Shown piece by piece: positions 40,609-49,683 of a stretch of 64,000 bases of DNA; position 1 is the first letter of the stretch, and each line of letters starts with the position of its first letter. A model generated the notes under the pieces. The model made no database searches. It worked only from the letters and a program-made list of their open reading frames with translations, and had not been told where the DNA came from. Position numbers and translations under genes: made by a program. The stretch is from Kribbella sp. ALI-6-A (GTDB lineage: Bacteria; Actinomycetota; Actinomycetes; Propionibacteriales; Kribbellaceae). The stretch is from assembly GCF_001984195.1 (NCBI RefSeq), contig NZ_MTQN01000012.1, positions 558,001 to 622,000 on the forward strand, written 5' to 3'.

Positions 40609-41649
40609 TCATCCTCCTCGGCCGACCCGGTTGGCCCGGGCCATCAGCAACAGCAGGTACGGAGCGCCCAGGAACGCCGTGACGACGCCCACGGGCAACG
40701 GGATCGGCGCGAACAACTGGCGCGCGAGCAGATCGGCGGAGACCACCAGCAGCGCACCGATCGCACCGGCCGCGAGCAGTCCGGCGACACGTTCGGCGAG
40801 CAGGCGGCGGGCGATCTGTGGCGCGACCAGCGCGACGAAGGCAATCGGTCCGGCAGCCGCCGTCGCCAGCGCGGCGAGGCCGACCCCGATCGCGATCAGG
40901 ATGCCGCGGGACAGCTCGACGCGACCGGCCAGGGTGCGTGCGAGGTCGTCGCCCAGCTCCAGCAGCCGAAGCTGCCGGGACGACGCCAGCGCGGCCGGGA
41001 CGAGCACCAGCACGGTGGCGCCGATCAAGGTTGCTTCCGGCCACGACCTTCCGGCCAGGCTGCCGGACAGCCACATCAGGGCGCTCTTGGCCGTGTAGAT
41101 GTCGGCCAGCGTCAGCAGGTACGCCGTGAGCGAGCCGAGGATTGCGGTGACGCCGATGCCGACCAGCACGAGGCGATACCCCGCGACGCCGCGCTTGAAG
41201 GCGAGCAGGTAGACAGTGATTGCTGTTAGCAACGATCCGAGCAGTGCGCCGACCGGTAGCCAGAAGGGACTGGCACCGAGAATCGTGATCACGACGACGG
41301 CGGCCAGCGCGGCGCCGGCGTTGATGCCGATCAGGTCGGGGCTGACCAGCGGATTCCGGGCGAGGCGCTGGAAGATCGCACCGGAGACGGCGAACGCGGT
41401 GCCGACGCCGAGCCCGACCAGCACGCGGGGCAGACGGTTGTTCACCACTACGTCGGTCATGATCAGCGACCCGTGGCCCGCGAGCGTGTTCAGCACCTGT
41501 CCGAGCGGGATCTCGTAGTCGCCGATCGTCAGGGAGTAGGCGCCGACGGCAACAGCCAGGAGCAGCGCGACGAGAGTGACCACGGCGCCGCCGAGATCGA
41601 TCCGGGCCGAGAAGGGCCCGATGCGCACCGCCCGAGCGGATCCTTTCAC
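40609..41649 (-). CDS. FecCD-type ABC permease (second permease)
   Basis: Permease of 346 residues with about nine to ten helices. NRLPRVLVGLGVGTAFAVSG, FQRLARNPLVSPDLIGINAG, and the coupling loop VAPQIARRLLAERV are hallmarks of the BtuC/FecCD fold. GTG at 41649 overlaps the first permease's stop (GTGA). Two different permeases imply a heterodimer. Confidence 0.94.
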   Translation of the reverse strand: MKGSARAVRIGPFSARIDLGGAVVTLVALLLAVAVGAYSLTIGDYEIPLGQVLNTLAGHGSLIMTDVVVNNRLPRVLVGLGVGTAFAVSGAIFQRLARNPLVSPDLIGINAGAALAAVVVITILGASPFWLPVGALLGSLLTAITVYLLAFKRGVAGYRLVLVGIGVTAILGSLTAYLLTLADIYTAKSALMWLSGSLAGRSWPEATLIGATVLVLVPAALASSRQLRLLELGDDLARTLAGRVELSRGILIAIGVGLAALATAAAGPIAFVALVAPQIARRLLAERVAGLLAAGAIGALLVVSADLLARQLFAPIPLPVGVVTAFLGAPYLLLLMARANRVGRGG

Positions 41650-42683
41650 AGCTCCGCCAGCCTGCGGCGGCGTACCAGCGCGATGAACAGCGGCGCACCG
41701 ACCAGAGCGGTGATGATGCCGACCTGCAGCTCGTCCGGACGGACCACCAACCGGCCGAGCACGTCCGCGAGCAGCAACAACGCCGGTGCGAGGACGAGCG
41801 AGTACGGCAGGATCCACCGGTAGTCGGCGCCGACGATCGCCCGCGCGACGTGCGGTACGGCCAGTCCCACGAAGGCGATCGGCCCGGCCATCGCGGTCGC
41901 CGTACCGGCCAGCAGCATGATCGCCAGCCCTGCGAGCACGCGCACCAGCCCGATCCGGGTGCCCAGCGTGGTCGCGAGTTCCTCGCCCAGCGCCAGCTGG
42001 TTGAGCGACCGGCCGAGCGCCAGCGACAAGACGATGCCTAGAGCAACGAATGGCAGCGCCTGGCCGACGATCGAACCGGTCGCGAGCGTCAGCGAACCGA
42101 CCACCCAGAAGCGGAACTCGTTCAGCGTGGACAGATCCAGCAACGTCGCCGCCGACGTGACAGAGCCGAGCATCGCCGACAGCGCCGCACCCGCCAAAGC
42201 CAGCTTCACCGGTGTGGCTCCACCCCTCCCCAGCGCGCCGACGACATAGACCACTACCGTCGCGATCAACGCCCCGCCCATCGCGAACCAGACGTACCCG
42301 GTCAGGCTGGTCACGCCGAAGACGCCGATCGCCGCCACCACGGCCACGGCGGCGCCCGCGTTGACGCCGAGGATGCCCGGATCCGCCAGCGCGTTGCGCG
42401 TCACGCCCTGCATCAACGCACCCGCCATGCCGAGCGCCGCACCGGCCATCAACCCGGTCGCGGTTCGCGGCAGCCGCAGGTAGCGGATCACCCGGTCCGT
42501 GTCGGATCCGGTGAAGTCGGCCGCCGCCAGGTAGACGTCGCGTGGCCCGAACCACTGCGTCCCGGCCAGCAAGGACAACAGCACCGCCGCCAGCAGGACG
42601 ACGACCGCGAGCACCAGCCCGCCGGTTCTGGTCACCCCGTGCCGCAGCAGCCCGCGCCGGCCGTCAACGACCGGCCCGATCAC
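41646..42683 (-). CDS. FecCD-type ABC permease (first permease)
   Basis: Permease of 345 residues. RYLRLPRTATGLMAGAALGM, MQGVTRNALADPGILGVNAG, and AVPHVARAIVGADYRWILPY fit the family. GTG at 42683 overlaps the stop of the binding-protein gene (GTGA). It forms the membrane channel with the second permease. Confidence 0.94.
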   Translation of the reverse strand: MIGPVVDGRRGLLRHGVTRTGGLVLAVVVLLAAVLLSLLAGTQWFGPRDVYLAAADFTGSDTDRVIRYLRLPRTATGLMAGAALGMAGALMQGVTRNALADPGILGVNAGAAVAVVAAIGVFGVTSLTGYVWFAMGGALIATVVVYVVGALGRGGATPVKLALAGAALSAMLGSVTSAATLLDLSTLNEFRFWVVGSLTLATGSIVGQALPFVALGIVLSLALGRSLNQLALGEELATTLGTRIGLVRVLAGLAIMLLAGTATAMAGPIAFVGLAVPHVARAIVGADYRWILPYSLVLAPALLLLADVLGRLVVRPDELQVGIITALVGAPLFIALVRRRRLAEL

Positions 42684-43705
42684 TTGACCAGGTCGGGATG
42701 GATGATCTTCGCGATCAGTTCGGTCGAGCTCGCCCCGCGGACGCCGGCCGAGTGGTGCGCGAACAACCACGGGACGACGTGCTTGTTCTTCACCGCCGTC
42801 AGGTTCGCGAACGCCGGGTTCCGCAGCAGCTTGGCGACATCCGGCTGGGCCTGCGCCTCGGTCAGCGTCGCGTCGCAGCAGGCGCTGATCAAGATGTAGT
42901 CGGGGTCGGCCTTGAGGAACTCCTCGACGCTGATCTTCACGTTCCGCTTCGACGTCAGCCCGGCGAACGCGTTCACGCCGCCGGCCTGCCGGATCAGCAC
43001 CGTGCCGAAGTCAGGTCCGCCCGACACCGTCATCCCGCCGCCCTCGAGCCCGGGCCGCACGATCGCGACCGTCGGCCGCTCCGCGTCCTTCACCGCCGCC
43101 TCGACCGCGGCGATCCGCTTCTGCTGGTCGGCGATCACCTGCTCGGCCCTGTCCCGCACGCCGAACAACGTGCCGAGGTCGCGCAGATCGGCGTACACGT
43201 TGTCCATCGAAACCGTCGACGGGTCGATCGCTTCGTCGCCCTTGCCGTCCGCGCTCGGGCACAGCGGGCTGAAGATCCAGGTCTGCACGCCGAGGTCGGA
43301 CAGCGACTTGCGGCTGCCGAAGCTGCCGTCGCTGCCGGCCGCGCTGAAGATGTCGTTGAAGCCGGACAGCACGAAGTCCGGGTTCAGGCTGAGCAGCTCC
43401 TCGCGGCTCGGCATGTTCTTGTAGTACTTGCGATCGCGCTGCGCCGCGGCGTACTCGGGCAGCACCTCGGAGTCCAGGAACGCCGTGCCGACCAAGCGAT
43501 CGGACAGGCCGAGCGCGTGCGCCAGCTCAATGGCCGGTTGGTACGCCGCGAACACCCGCTCGGGCGGGCCGTCGACGGTGACGTCGAGCCCGCAGTTCTT
43601 CACCGTGGTCGCGGTCGGGCTCGGACCGGCTTCGGCGGTACCGCCGCAGGCGGCGACCAGGGACAGCAGGACGGCAGCGAGCACTGCCTTGGGTACGACG
43701 GCCAT
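42680..43705 (-). CDS. Periplasmic-type substrate-binding lipoprotein of corrinoid/iron-chelate ABC importer
   Basis: Binding protein of 341 residues. A signal peptide ends in the lipobox LVAACGG, then a type III binding fold (VFAAYQPAIELAHALGLSDR, LLSLNPDFVLSGFNDIFS, DNVYADLRDLGTLFGVRDRA). A CC pair lies in ILISACCDATL. It is the first gene of the importer operon and has GGAGGAAC upstream. The cobalamin riboswitch in its leader points to cobalamin, another corrinoid or cobalt as the substrate, rather than a siderophore. Confidence 0.93.
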   Translation of the reverse strand: MAVVPKAVLAAVLLSLVAACGGTAEAGPSPTATTVKNCGLDVTVDGPPERVFAAYQPAIELAHALGLSDRLVGTAFLDSEVLPEYAAAQRDRKYYKNMPSREELLSLNPDFVLSGFNDIFSAAGSDGSFGSRKSLSDLGVQTWIFSPLCPSADGKGDEAIDPSTVSMDNVYADLRDLGTLFGVRDRAEQVIADQQKRIAAVEAAVKDAERPTVAIVRPGLEGGGMTVSGGPDFGTVLIRQAGGVNAFAGLTSKRNVKISVEEFLKADPDYILISACCDATLTEAQAQPDVAKLLRNPAFANLTAVKNKHVVPWLFAHHSAGVRGASSTELIAKIIHPDLVK

Positions 43706-43743
43706 GGCGACCGTTCCTCCAACACCTCGTGGACGGGACGCGT

Positions 43744-43905
43744 CGTGGCCGGTCTCCTGGCTGACGGGACGACCGCATCCGTCGAGCTGACCTTCCCAGT
43801 CCGGCAGGGACCAGTGGTCTCACAGCACGTGAACGCTCGTCGGACAATCCCGATCACAGTGGCGAGGGCCGCGCCGGTTCCACACCGGCTTCCCGAACAC
43901 CACGA
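43744..43905 (-). ncRNA. Cobalamin riboswitch
   Basis: On the minus strand the conserved blocks occur in order: GGGAAGCCGGTGTGGAACCG, GCGCGGCCCTCGCCACTGTG (the B12 box region with GCCACTG), GACCACTGG, CTGGGAAGG, and finally GTCAGCCAGGAGACCGGCC. It ends 38 bp before the binding-protein ATG. The class usually turns expression off at high adenosyl- or hydroxocobalamin. Confidence 0.93.
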
Positions 43906-43968
43906 CGCCCACACGGTAGCTCACCTTGCGACGCGGTCGCAGCACCTGGTCCGGCCGCCAGGACGCCG

Positions 43969-44943
43969 TCAGCGCGTGTAGAGCGGGGAGATCGCGAGCG
44001 CGAAGGCGACCATGTCGTCGGTTTTCACCTTCGTGCCGGGCAGCGGGACCAGATCGGCGATCTTGTCCGTGCCGACCCGGATCGTGCCTCGGCCGGTGGC
44101 GGTGTCGACGTAGCCTTCGTCGCCGAGCGGAACCGACTGGGACGTGGGCGCCTTACGGACCGTCGCCATCGCCGCTTCCGCGTCCGGGACCCGGCGGGCG
44201 GTCGTGGAGAGCACGCTGGTCGCCGTGATCCAGCCGCAGACGACGTCGCCCGCGGGCGTCTGGCTGTCGCGGCGCGCCATCGCTTCGGCGCCCATCACCT
44301 TGGCGGCGGCCGACGTACCGCGCTCGCACTCCGGCCGGGTGATCAGTGGCGCGGCCTCCGGCAGCCCGGCTGCCTGACGGGCCGCCTCCTGCGCCAGTAC
44401 GACGTACTTCGTCTGGGTCGCGGCCGGCCCTTCGACCTTGAACAGCCGGTTTCCCAGCAGGAAGACGGCGAACTTGCTGGTCACGTAGCCGCCCTGGCCG
44501 GCCGCGAGCGTGCGTGGCGGCTCACCCTTCGTCGCGACGTACGCCTGCCGGGCCGCGGACAGGTCGGCCTTCGTCGAGGGCAGCACCGAGACGCCGAGCC
44601 GCAGCACCGGGCCGCTCGGGTTCGTGCTCAGGGCGAGCTGGCAGATGTCGAAGCTGGGCAAGCCGATCTCGGCCGGCACCGCCTTCGGCTGGATCGTCAC
44701 CACCGGTACGGCGAGCGTGGTCCGCACCAGCGACTGGTTCATCCGGACGCAGAGCGTGTCCGCGACCTTGGCGGTCGGCGGCGGGCTGGGCGTCTCCGAG
44801 GGCGTCTCGCTCGCGGTCTCGGTCGGCGTCGTACTGACCGAGACCAGCGGCGGCACGTTCGGCGCCGACTCGCCCGACCCGCCGCCACAACCGGCCAGAA
44901 TCAGTACGGCGGTGGCAGCGGTGACGGTGACCGAGACCCGCAT
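43969..44943 (-). CDS. Hypothetical secreted lipoprotein
   Basis: Protein of 324 residues. The signal peptide ends in the lipobox ILAGCGGG, and a Thr/Pro/Ser-rich linker (TPTETASETPSETPSPPP) precedes two domains of about 130 residues. The first has two cysteines and the segment AGQGGYVTSKFAVFLLGNRL. The second has two cysteines and ends in DDMVAFALAISPLYTR. ATG 44943 was selected because it gives the canonical signal sequence. I did not recognise the family, and no neighbour suggests a role. Confidence 0.8.
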   Translation of the reverse strand: MRVSVTVTAATAVLILAGCGGGSGESAPNVPPLVSVSTTPTETASETPSETPSPPPTAKVADTLCVRMNQSLVRTTLAVPVVTIQPKAVPAEIGLPSFDICQLALSTNPSGPVLRLGVSVLPSTKADLSAARQAYVATKGEPPRTLAAGQGGYVTSKFAVFLLGNRLFKVEGPAATQTKYVVLAQEAARQAAGLPEAAPLITRPECERGTSAAAKVMGAEAMARRDSQTPAGDVVCGWITATSVLSTTARRVPDAEAAMATVRKAPTSQSVPLGDEGYVDTATGRGTIRVGTDKIADLVPLPGTKVKTDDMVAFALAISPLYTR

Positions 44944-45017
44944 CCGAACTCCTCGTGACTGCTCGGTGACAAGGTCTCCGACTGTAGACGCTGCCACCGA
45001 CGGCCCCAACCGCGGAC

Positions 45018-46382
45018 CTAGCCGGCGGGCGCGGGCTCCCAGTGCACCACCTTCAGCTGACTCATCTCGTCCAGCAGCTCGGGGCCGTAACCGAATCCGG
45101 CACCGCTGGCCCGCCGGGGCTGCGCGGCACCACCCGGCGCACCACCGAAGACCGCGTTGATCTTGACCGTCCCGACCGGCAGTTCGCGCCAGGCGCGCTG
45201 AGCGTTGGCCTGAGATCCGGTCAGCACGGTCGCGGCCAGGCCGTACTCGTCATCGGCGGCCAGTCGTAGGGCCTCGTCGAAGCTGTCGACCACTGTCACC
45301 GGGGCCACTGGTCCGAAGGTCTCGGTGCGCATGACGTCCAGTTCAGGGCTGCAGGAGGTGAGCACTGTGGCGGGGTAGTGCGCGCCGGGCCCGTCCGGCA
45401 GCTCGCCGCCGGTGAGCAGCTCGGCTCCGTTGTCGACGGCCTGGCGGACCTGTTGGTGCACGGAGTCCCGGTGGCGCCGGTCGACCAGCGGGGCGACGAC
45501 GCGCGACTGCGCTTCGGCGACCAGTGCGGACAGGAAGGAATCGGCTACCGCGCGATGTACGTAGATCCGCTCGACGGCGACGCAGATCTGGCCGGAGTTG
45601 GCGAACGATCCGAGCGCCGCCTGCCCGGCCGCCCAGACCGGGTCGACGTCCTCGTCCACGATCAGCGGGTCGTTGCCGCCGTTCTCGAGCAGAGCCTTGG
45701 CGCCGGTCGCGGCGGCGGCCGCGGCGATCGACCGCCCGGCGGCGGTACTGCCGACGTGGGCGATCACGTCCACATCGTTGCGCGCGGCAAGCACCGCGCC
45801 GACCGATCCGTCGCCCTGCACCGTCTGCAGAACTCCCTCCGGCAGCGCCTCGGCGAGCAACTGGCCGAGCCGCGCGCCGGTGTGCGGGCAGCGCTCGCTG
45901 GGCTTGTGCACGACGGTGTTGCCGGTGACCAGGGCCGCGCCGATCAGCCCACAGGCGACGGCGACGGGATCGTTCCAGGGCGTCAGCGCGACCACGACGC
46001 CCCGGGGTTCGGGGACCATCAGGTCCGTGGCGTTGGGATCTCCCAGCAGAGTGCGTCCGCCGCGCAGCGGTCCCAGTTCGGCGTACTGCTCCAGCGTGCC
46101 CGCACCGGCGAGGATGCCGCCCAGACTCTCGTCGACCGGCTTCCCCGTCTCGGAACAGTTGAGCCGCGCGAGCTCGTCCGCCGAATCCCGCAGCGTCTTC
46201 GCTGCTGCCCGCACCGCGGCTCCGCGCTCAGCTGCCGGCGTCCGCGCCCAGTCCGTGCTCTGCCGCCGCGCCTCGACGACCGCCGCGTCCACCTCGGCGT
46301 CACTCGCCATCGCGACCGTTCCGACCCGCGATCCGTCGGCAGGGTCGAGAATCTCCAACACACGCTCAGTACCGGTGATCAC
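45018..46382 (-). CDS. Aldehyde dehydrogenase family enzyme
   Basis: NAD(P)-dependent dehydrogenase of 454 residues. PWNDPVAVACGLIGAALVTG and NTVVHKPSE match the cofactor-binding region. The general base is the glutamate in LLENGGNDPLIV, and the catalytic cysteine is in FANSGQICVAVERIYV. ETFGPVAPV and NAVFGGAPGG complete the set; the last differs from the usual GG.K.SG end. The substrate may be a semialdehyde or betaine-type aldehyde. GTG at 46382 has AGGAG eight bases upstream; GTG at 46391 is the alternative. Confidence 0.9.
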   Translation of the reverse strand: MITGTERVLEILDPADGSRVGTVAMASDAEVDAAVVEARRQSTDWARTPAAERGAAVRAAAKTLRDSADELARLNCSETGKPVDESLGGILAGAGTLEQYAELGPLRGGRTLLGDPNATDLMVPEPRGVVVALTPWNDPVAVACGLIGAALVTGNTVVHKPSERCPHTGARLGQLLAEALPEGVLQTVQGDGSVGAVLAARNDVDVIAHVGSTAAGRSIAAAAAATGAKALLENGGNDPLIVDEDVDPVWAAGQAALGSFANSGQICVAVERIYVHRAVADSFLSALVAEAQSRVVAPLVDRRHRDSVHQQVRQAVDNGAELLTGGELPDGPGAHYPATVLTSCSPELDVMRTETFGPVAPVTVVDSFDEALRLAADDEYGLAATVLTGSQANAQRAWRELPVGTVKINAVFGGAPGGAAQPRRASGAGFGYGPELLDEMSQLKVVHWEPAPAG

Positions 46383-46456
46383 CCTCTGCACTCCTGTCCG
46401 GAAGGGGCCGCAACCAGCGCCCGGTTCCCCGGCGGGTGCGTCTCACACCTCCGGCT

Positions 46457-47449
46457 TCAGGGAGTGTTCAGTGCTTGATCGAGCGACCGCCGAAGATAGT
46501 CCATGGTCCTGTCGAGATCGGCCGCGAAGGCCGGATTGACCTGAGCCATTCCGGCGAACCACAGGCCGAACGCCACGTCCCGCGTAGCGACGAAATCGTC
46601 CAGGTACGTGAGATCGGGCAGCGCGCGCAGCTGACCATAGCCAGCGAGCAGCGCCTCACGGATCGCGGCGTGCTCGGGGTGCGTCCGGTACTCCCAGAGG
46701 GGCACCGCGAGGTCGTAGAGCCAGTAGCCGAGTCCACAGTCGTCGAAGTCGATCAGCCGCACCGCGTCACCGTCGAACAGCGCGTTCTCCAGATGCAGGT
46801 CGGCGTGGATCAGGCCGAAAACCTCCGGCGCCGATCCCAGCTCCGCCATCACCCCCCGCATCCGGCGTGCGACCTCGTCGAACTGCGGACGGACCGGCGC
46901 CGGCAGCAGGTCCCAGCACCCGGCCGCCGGCACCCCGCCGTACTCCATCGTGTTGCCGAAGAAGGTGTCCCAGTCCCACCGCATCCGGACGAACCCCGGC
47001 GGCGGATCCCATCCCGAAGCGTGCTCGTGCAGCCGGGCGAGGATGCCACCCAGACGCCGGAAGTGCACGGGACGCGGATGTGCCGCCTGCATCCGCCCGT
47101 ACTGCCAGCCGAGCAGCGAGCAGACCCGTCCGTCAGCGACCGCGGTCCACTCCCCGCTGCGCGCCCGGACCGGTGCCGGCACGCTCAACTCCGTGTCTGC
47201 CTGCAAGGCGGCCAGCCAATCCAGCTCCGACCCGACCGCGACCCGCGAGTCGACTCCCGGACCGTGCCGGTTCGGCCGATGGACCCGCAGCAGGAACCGG
47301 CCGTCGCGGGAGTCGACGCGGAACGTGGTGTTCTCGCCGTGCGCGATGAAGGTGAGCCGCGGTTCGTCCACCGGGTAGTCAGCCAGCGCCCGCACGGCCG
47401 TACGACGCAGCCGGGCCACCTGCGCGCGCTTCGACACGAGTTCGGGCAT
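46457..47449 (-). CDS. Aminoglycoside-phosphotransferase-fold kinase
   Basis: Small-molecule kinase of 330 residues. The ATP lysine region is FRVDSRDGRFLLRVHRP, the catalytic loop is GLIHADLHLENALFDGDAV, and the metal aspartate is in LIDFDDCGLGYWLYDLAVP. This order matches APH/choline kinase/homoserine kinase II. Antibiotic resistance is possible but not indicated by context; many such actinobacterial enzymes are housekeeping or unknown. It stands between aldehyde dehydrogenase and peptidase E genes on the same strand. Confidence 0.9.
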   Translation of the reverse strand: MPELVSKRAQVARLRRTAVRALADYPVDEPRLTFIAHGENTTFRVDSRDGRFLLRVHRPNRHGPGVDSRVAVGSELDWLAALQADTELSVPAPVRARSGEWTAVADGRVCSLLGWQYGRMQAAHPRPVHFRRLGGILARLHEHASGWDPPPGFVRMRWDWDTFFGNTMEYGGVPAAGCWDLLPAPVRPQFDEVARRMRGVMAELGSAPEVFGLIHADLHLENALFDGDAVRLIDFDDCGLGYWLYDLAVPLWEYRTHPEHAAIREALLAGYGQLRALPDLTYLDDFVATRDVAFGLWFAGMAQVNPAFAADLDRTMDYLRRSLDQALNTP

Positions 47450-47470
47450 CCCGCAGCGTATCCACCGACG

Positions 47471-48205
47471 TCAGGGCTGGAACAGTTTCCAGTTCCCCTC
47501 GGAGACGACCTCGACGACGCCGTCGGCCACGCTCACGGCGGTCTCGTCGTCGATCGCGTACGTCGGTGCCGGAATCCGTGCCGCCCATTTCTCCGCGTTG
47601 GCCGGCGAGGCGTCGAGGTGGTGGGGATGCTCGAAGTGCGGAATCACCCCGAAGTCGACCAGACCCGCGCCCTGGCCCGTGACCAGGATCCGGTCGAGGT
47701 CGCCTTCGGGCGTGGAGAAGACGACGTCCTCGGTCTTCTGCGGTTCGTCGGTGCCGCGGGGCGGTTCGGTATAGGTCTCGACGAAGGTGGAGGTCGCCGC
47801 GATGCTGCCGGCGCTGACGCCGACGTAGACCGCTTCGGAGCGCAGCGTCGGCAGGAGATCGGCCAGTCCGGAGCGACGCATCCAGTTGGCGAGGAACAAG
47901 GGGTCGCCGCCCCCGACCAGCAGGACATCGGCGTCGCGGACCGTGGAGACCCACGTCGCCTGCTCGACGCTCGGCAGCACCGACAGCTCCAGAATCCCCA
48001 ACGACTTCCAGCCCAAGCCACACAACGTCGACGAACGAGGGCCGGCGATCGTCTGCCACACCATGCCGGGTCCACCAGGAAAGGGATACAGGGCGGTGGG
48101 AACGAACAGGGCGTTGGACTCGGCGATCGGTTTGCCCAGCAGGGCGACCAAAGCGTCCTGGATGCTGCTGTTCGTGATCCCGGACGACGTGAGAAGAGCT
48201 CGCAT
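47471..48205 (-). CDS. Peptidase E (S51 family)
   Basis: Serine peptidase of 244 residues. The nucleophile is S131 in VYVGVSAGSI (GxSxGS elbow), VLLVGGGDPLFLANWM corresponds to the substrate loop, and PHFEHPHHLDASP to the catalytic histidine region. Family members cleave Asp-Xaa dipeptides or cyanophycin dipeptides. ATG 48205 is 32 bp from the end of the upstream MFS gene, with AGGGTGGGG as a weak ribosome site. Confidence 0.9.
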   Translation of the reverse strand: MRALLTSSGITNSSIQDALVALLGKPIAESNALFVPTALYPFPGGPGMVWQTIAGPRSSTLCGLGWKSLGILELSVLPSVEQATWVSTVRDADVLLVGGGDPLFLANWMRRSGLADLLPTLRSEAVYVGVSAGSIAATSTFVETYTEPPRGTDEPQKTEDVVFSTPEGDLDRILVTGQGAGLVDFGVIPHFEHPHHLDASPANAEKWAARIPAPTYAIDDETAVSVADGVVEVVSEGNWKLFQP

Positions 48206-48237
48206 CACCCCACCCTCTGATCTTTCGCTGTTCTTCG

Positions 48238-49530
48238 CTAGCCCGCGGACCTCAGTTGGCGTTCGCGGACGGCGTGTTCGTCGGTGCGGGCGTCGTAGCG
48301 CCAGAAGTCCTTCAGCCACGCGGCCGTGACAACAACGCCGGCGACACACAGAACGCCGCCGCTGACGATCGACGTACGGACGCTGGTGAGGTCGGCGACC
48401 AGGCCCGAGCGCGATTGGCCGCCCAGCGGGCCGAGTGAGTACGACAGCATCTCGATGCCCGCCAGGCGGCCGCGCATCTCGTCGGGGATGGTCTGGTTCC
48501 AGATCACCGCGCGGAACAGACCGGAGATCATGTCGGCGCCGCCCGCGACGGCGAAGAACGCGATCGCGAACCAGATGTTCGGCGCCAGGCCCGCGATGCC
48601 GACCGACGCGCCCCAGGTGATGGTGGCGAGAACCACCGCGCGGCCGTGGTGGTGGACGTGGCGGGCCCAGCCGCTGGTGAGCGTGGCCAGCATCGCGCCG
48701 ACCGCCTCGGCGCTGTAGAGCAACCCGAGCAGCTTCGGCTCCTTCAGCACCTCGGTCGCGAACGCCGGGAACAGCACGATCGGCATCGCCAGGAACATGC
48801 CGACCATGTCCACGGCGTACGTGCCGAGCAGGTCGCGGCGGCGGAAGGCGTACTTGATCCCGTCCCCGATCGCCCGCAGGCTCGGCGGCGTACTGTGCTC
48901 GCTCGGCTTGTACGACCCCAGCAGCAGGAACAACAGCGTCGCGGCCACCAGCCCGACGAGCTCGACGGCATAGGCCCAGGTCACCCCGGCGGTGCCGACC
49001 AGTACGCCGCCGAGTGCGGGCCCGGCGAGCTGGCCGACCTGGAGGGTCAGCGAGTTGAGCGTGACCGCGGCCGGCATGTCCTCGTGCCGGACGACGCGCG
49101 GGAACAGCGCCTCGCGCGACGGCCGCTGCAGCGACGATGCGATCGCGTTGAGCGCGCCGCAGACGTAGATGACCCAGACCTGCGGACTGGCGAGCAGCGT
49201 GTTGGCCAGCAGCACCGCGCAGACCGCGACCTGCGCGATCCCGGTCAGGATCAGCATCTTGCGCCGGTCGACGTGGTCGGCCAGCGCGCCGCCGTACAGG
49301 CCGAAGACCACCAGCGGGACGATCGTCACCAGGCCCATCGCGCCGACGGCGAAGTTGGATCCGGTCAACTGGTAGAGCTGGAACGGCAGCGCGACGTACC
49401 CGACCATGCCACCGAGGAAGAACACCGAGCCGGAGATCACCAGGATCCGGAAGTCGCGAGACGCCCGCCACGGGGTCAGATCGACCCGGAGCCGGGTCAG
49501 GCGCTCGCGGAAACTTGTTGCCACTGGCAC
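48238..49530 (-). CDS. MFS transporter, EntS/MFS_3 type
   Basis: Exporter-type permease of about 430 residues with 12 helices. SGSVFFLGGMVGYVALPFQL and YGGALADHVDRRKMLILTGI (motif A) are typical, and GSYKPSEHSTPPSLRAIGDG marks the central loop. Members include the enterobactin exporter EntS and macrolide pumps; the substrate is unknown. GTG at 49530 or 49524 are both plausible starts. It is divergent from the bulb-lectin protein gene. Confidence 0.92.
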   Translation of the reverse strand: MPVATSFRERLTRLRVDLTPWRASRDFRILVISGSVFFLGGMVGYVALPFQLYQLTGSNFAVGAMGLVTIVPLVVFGLYGGALADHVDRRKMLILTGIAQVAVCAVLLANTLLASPQVWVIYVCGALNAIASSLQRPSREALFPRVVRHEDMPAAVTLNSLTLQVGQLAGPALGGVLVGTAGVTWAYAVELVGLVAATLLFLLLGSYKPSEHSTPPSLRAIGDGIKYAFRRRDLLGTYAVDMVGMFLAMPIVLFPAFATEVLKEPKLLGLLYSAEAVGAMLATLTSGWARHVHHHGRAVVLATITWGASVGIAGLAPNIWFAIAFFAVAGGADMISGLFRAVIWNQTIPDEMRGRLAGIEMLSYSLGPLGGQSRSGLVADLTSVRTSIVSGGVLCVAGVVVTAAWLKDFWRYDARTDEHAVRERQLRSAG

Positions 49531-49683
49531 ATGGTTGCACCCGGTCGCGGGCCGCGACGACCCTATTTCGGTCCTACCGTCGGCCGCGTGCCCGGTCTGG
49601 ACCGCAACCAAATCGCCGGGCACGGCGTCAACCACGACGGCGTCGGCGACCGACCGGCGCGTGAATCACCGACGGAGAACCAG

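Noticed and set aside
39812-41698. Possible single large protein joining the ABC ATPase to a long N-terminal extension
   Set aside because: The upstream part is read in the wrong frame of the permease gene. The ATPase has its own ATG with GAGGAGG at the right distance.
42680-43705. Iron-siderophore binding protein as the primary call
   Set aside because: The fold allows it, but the cobalamin riboswitch in the leader argues for a corrinoid or cobalt ligand, and no DtxR/Fur-like box was seen.
47471-49540. Peptidase E with a long N-terminal extension
   Set aside because: The extension is an out-of-frame reading of the MFS gene. MRALLTSSG at 48205 is the normal start of peptidase E.
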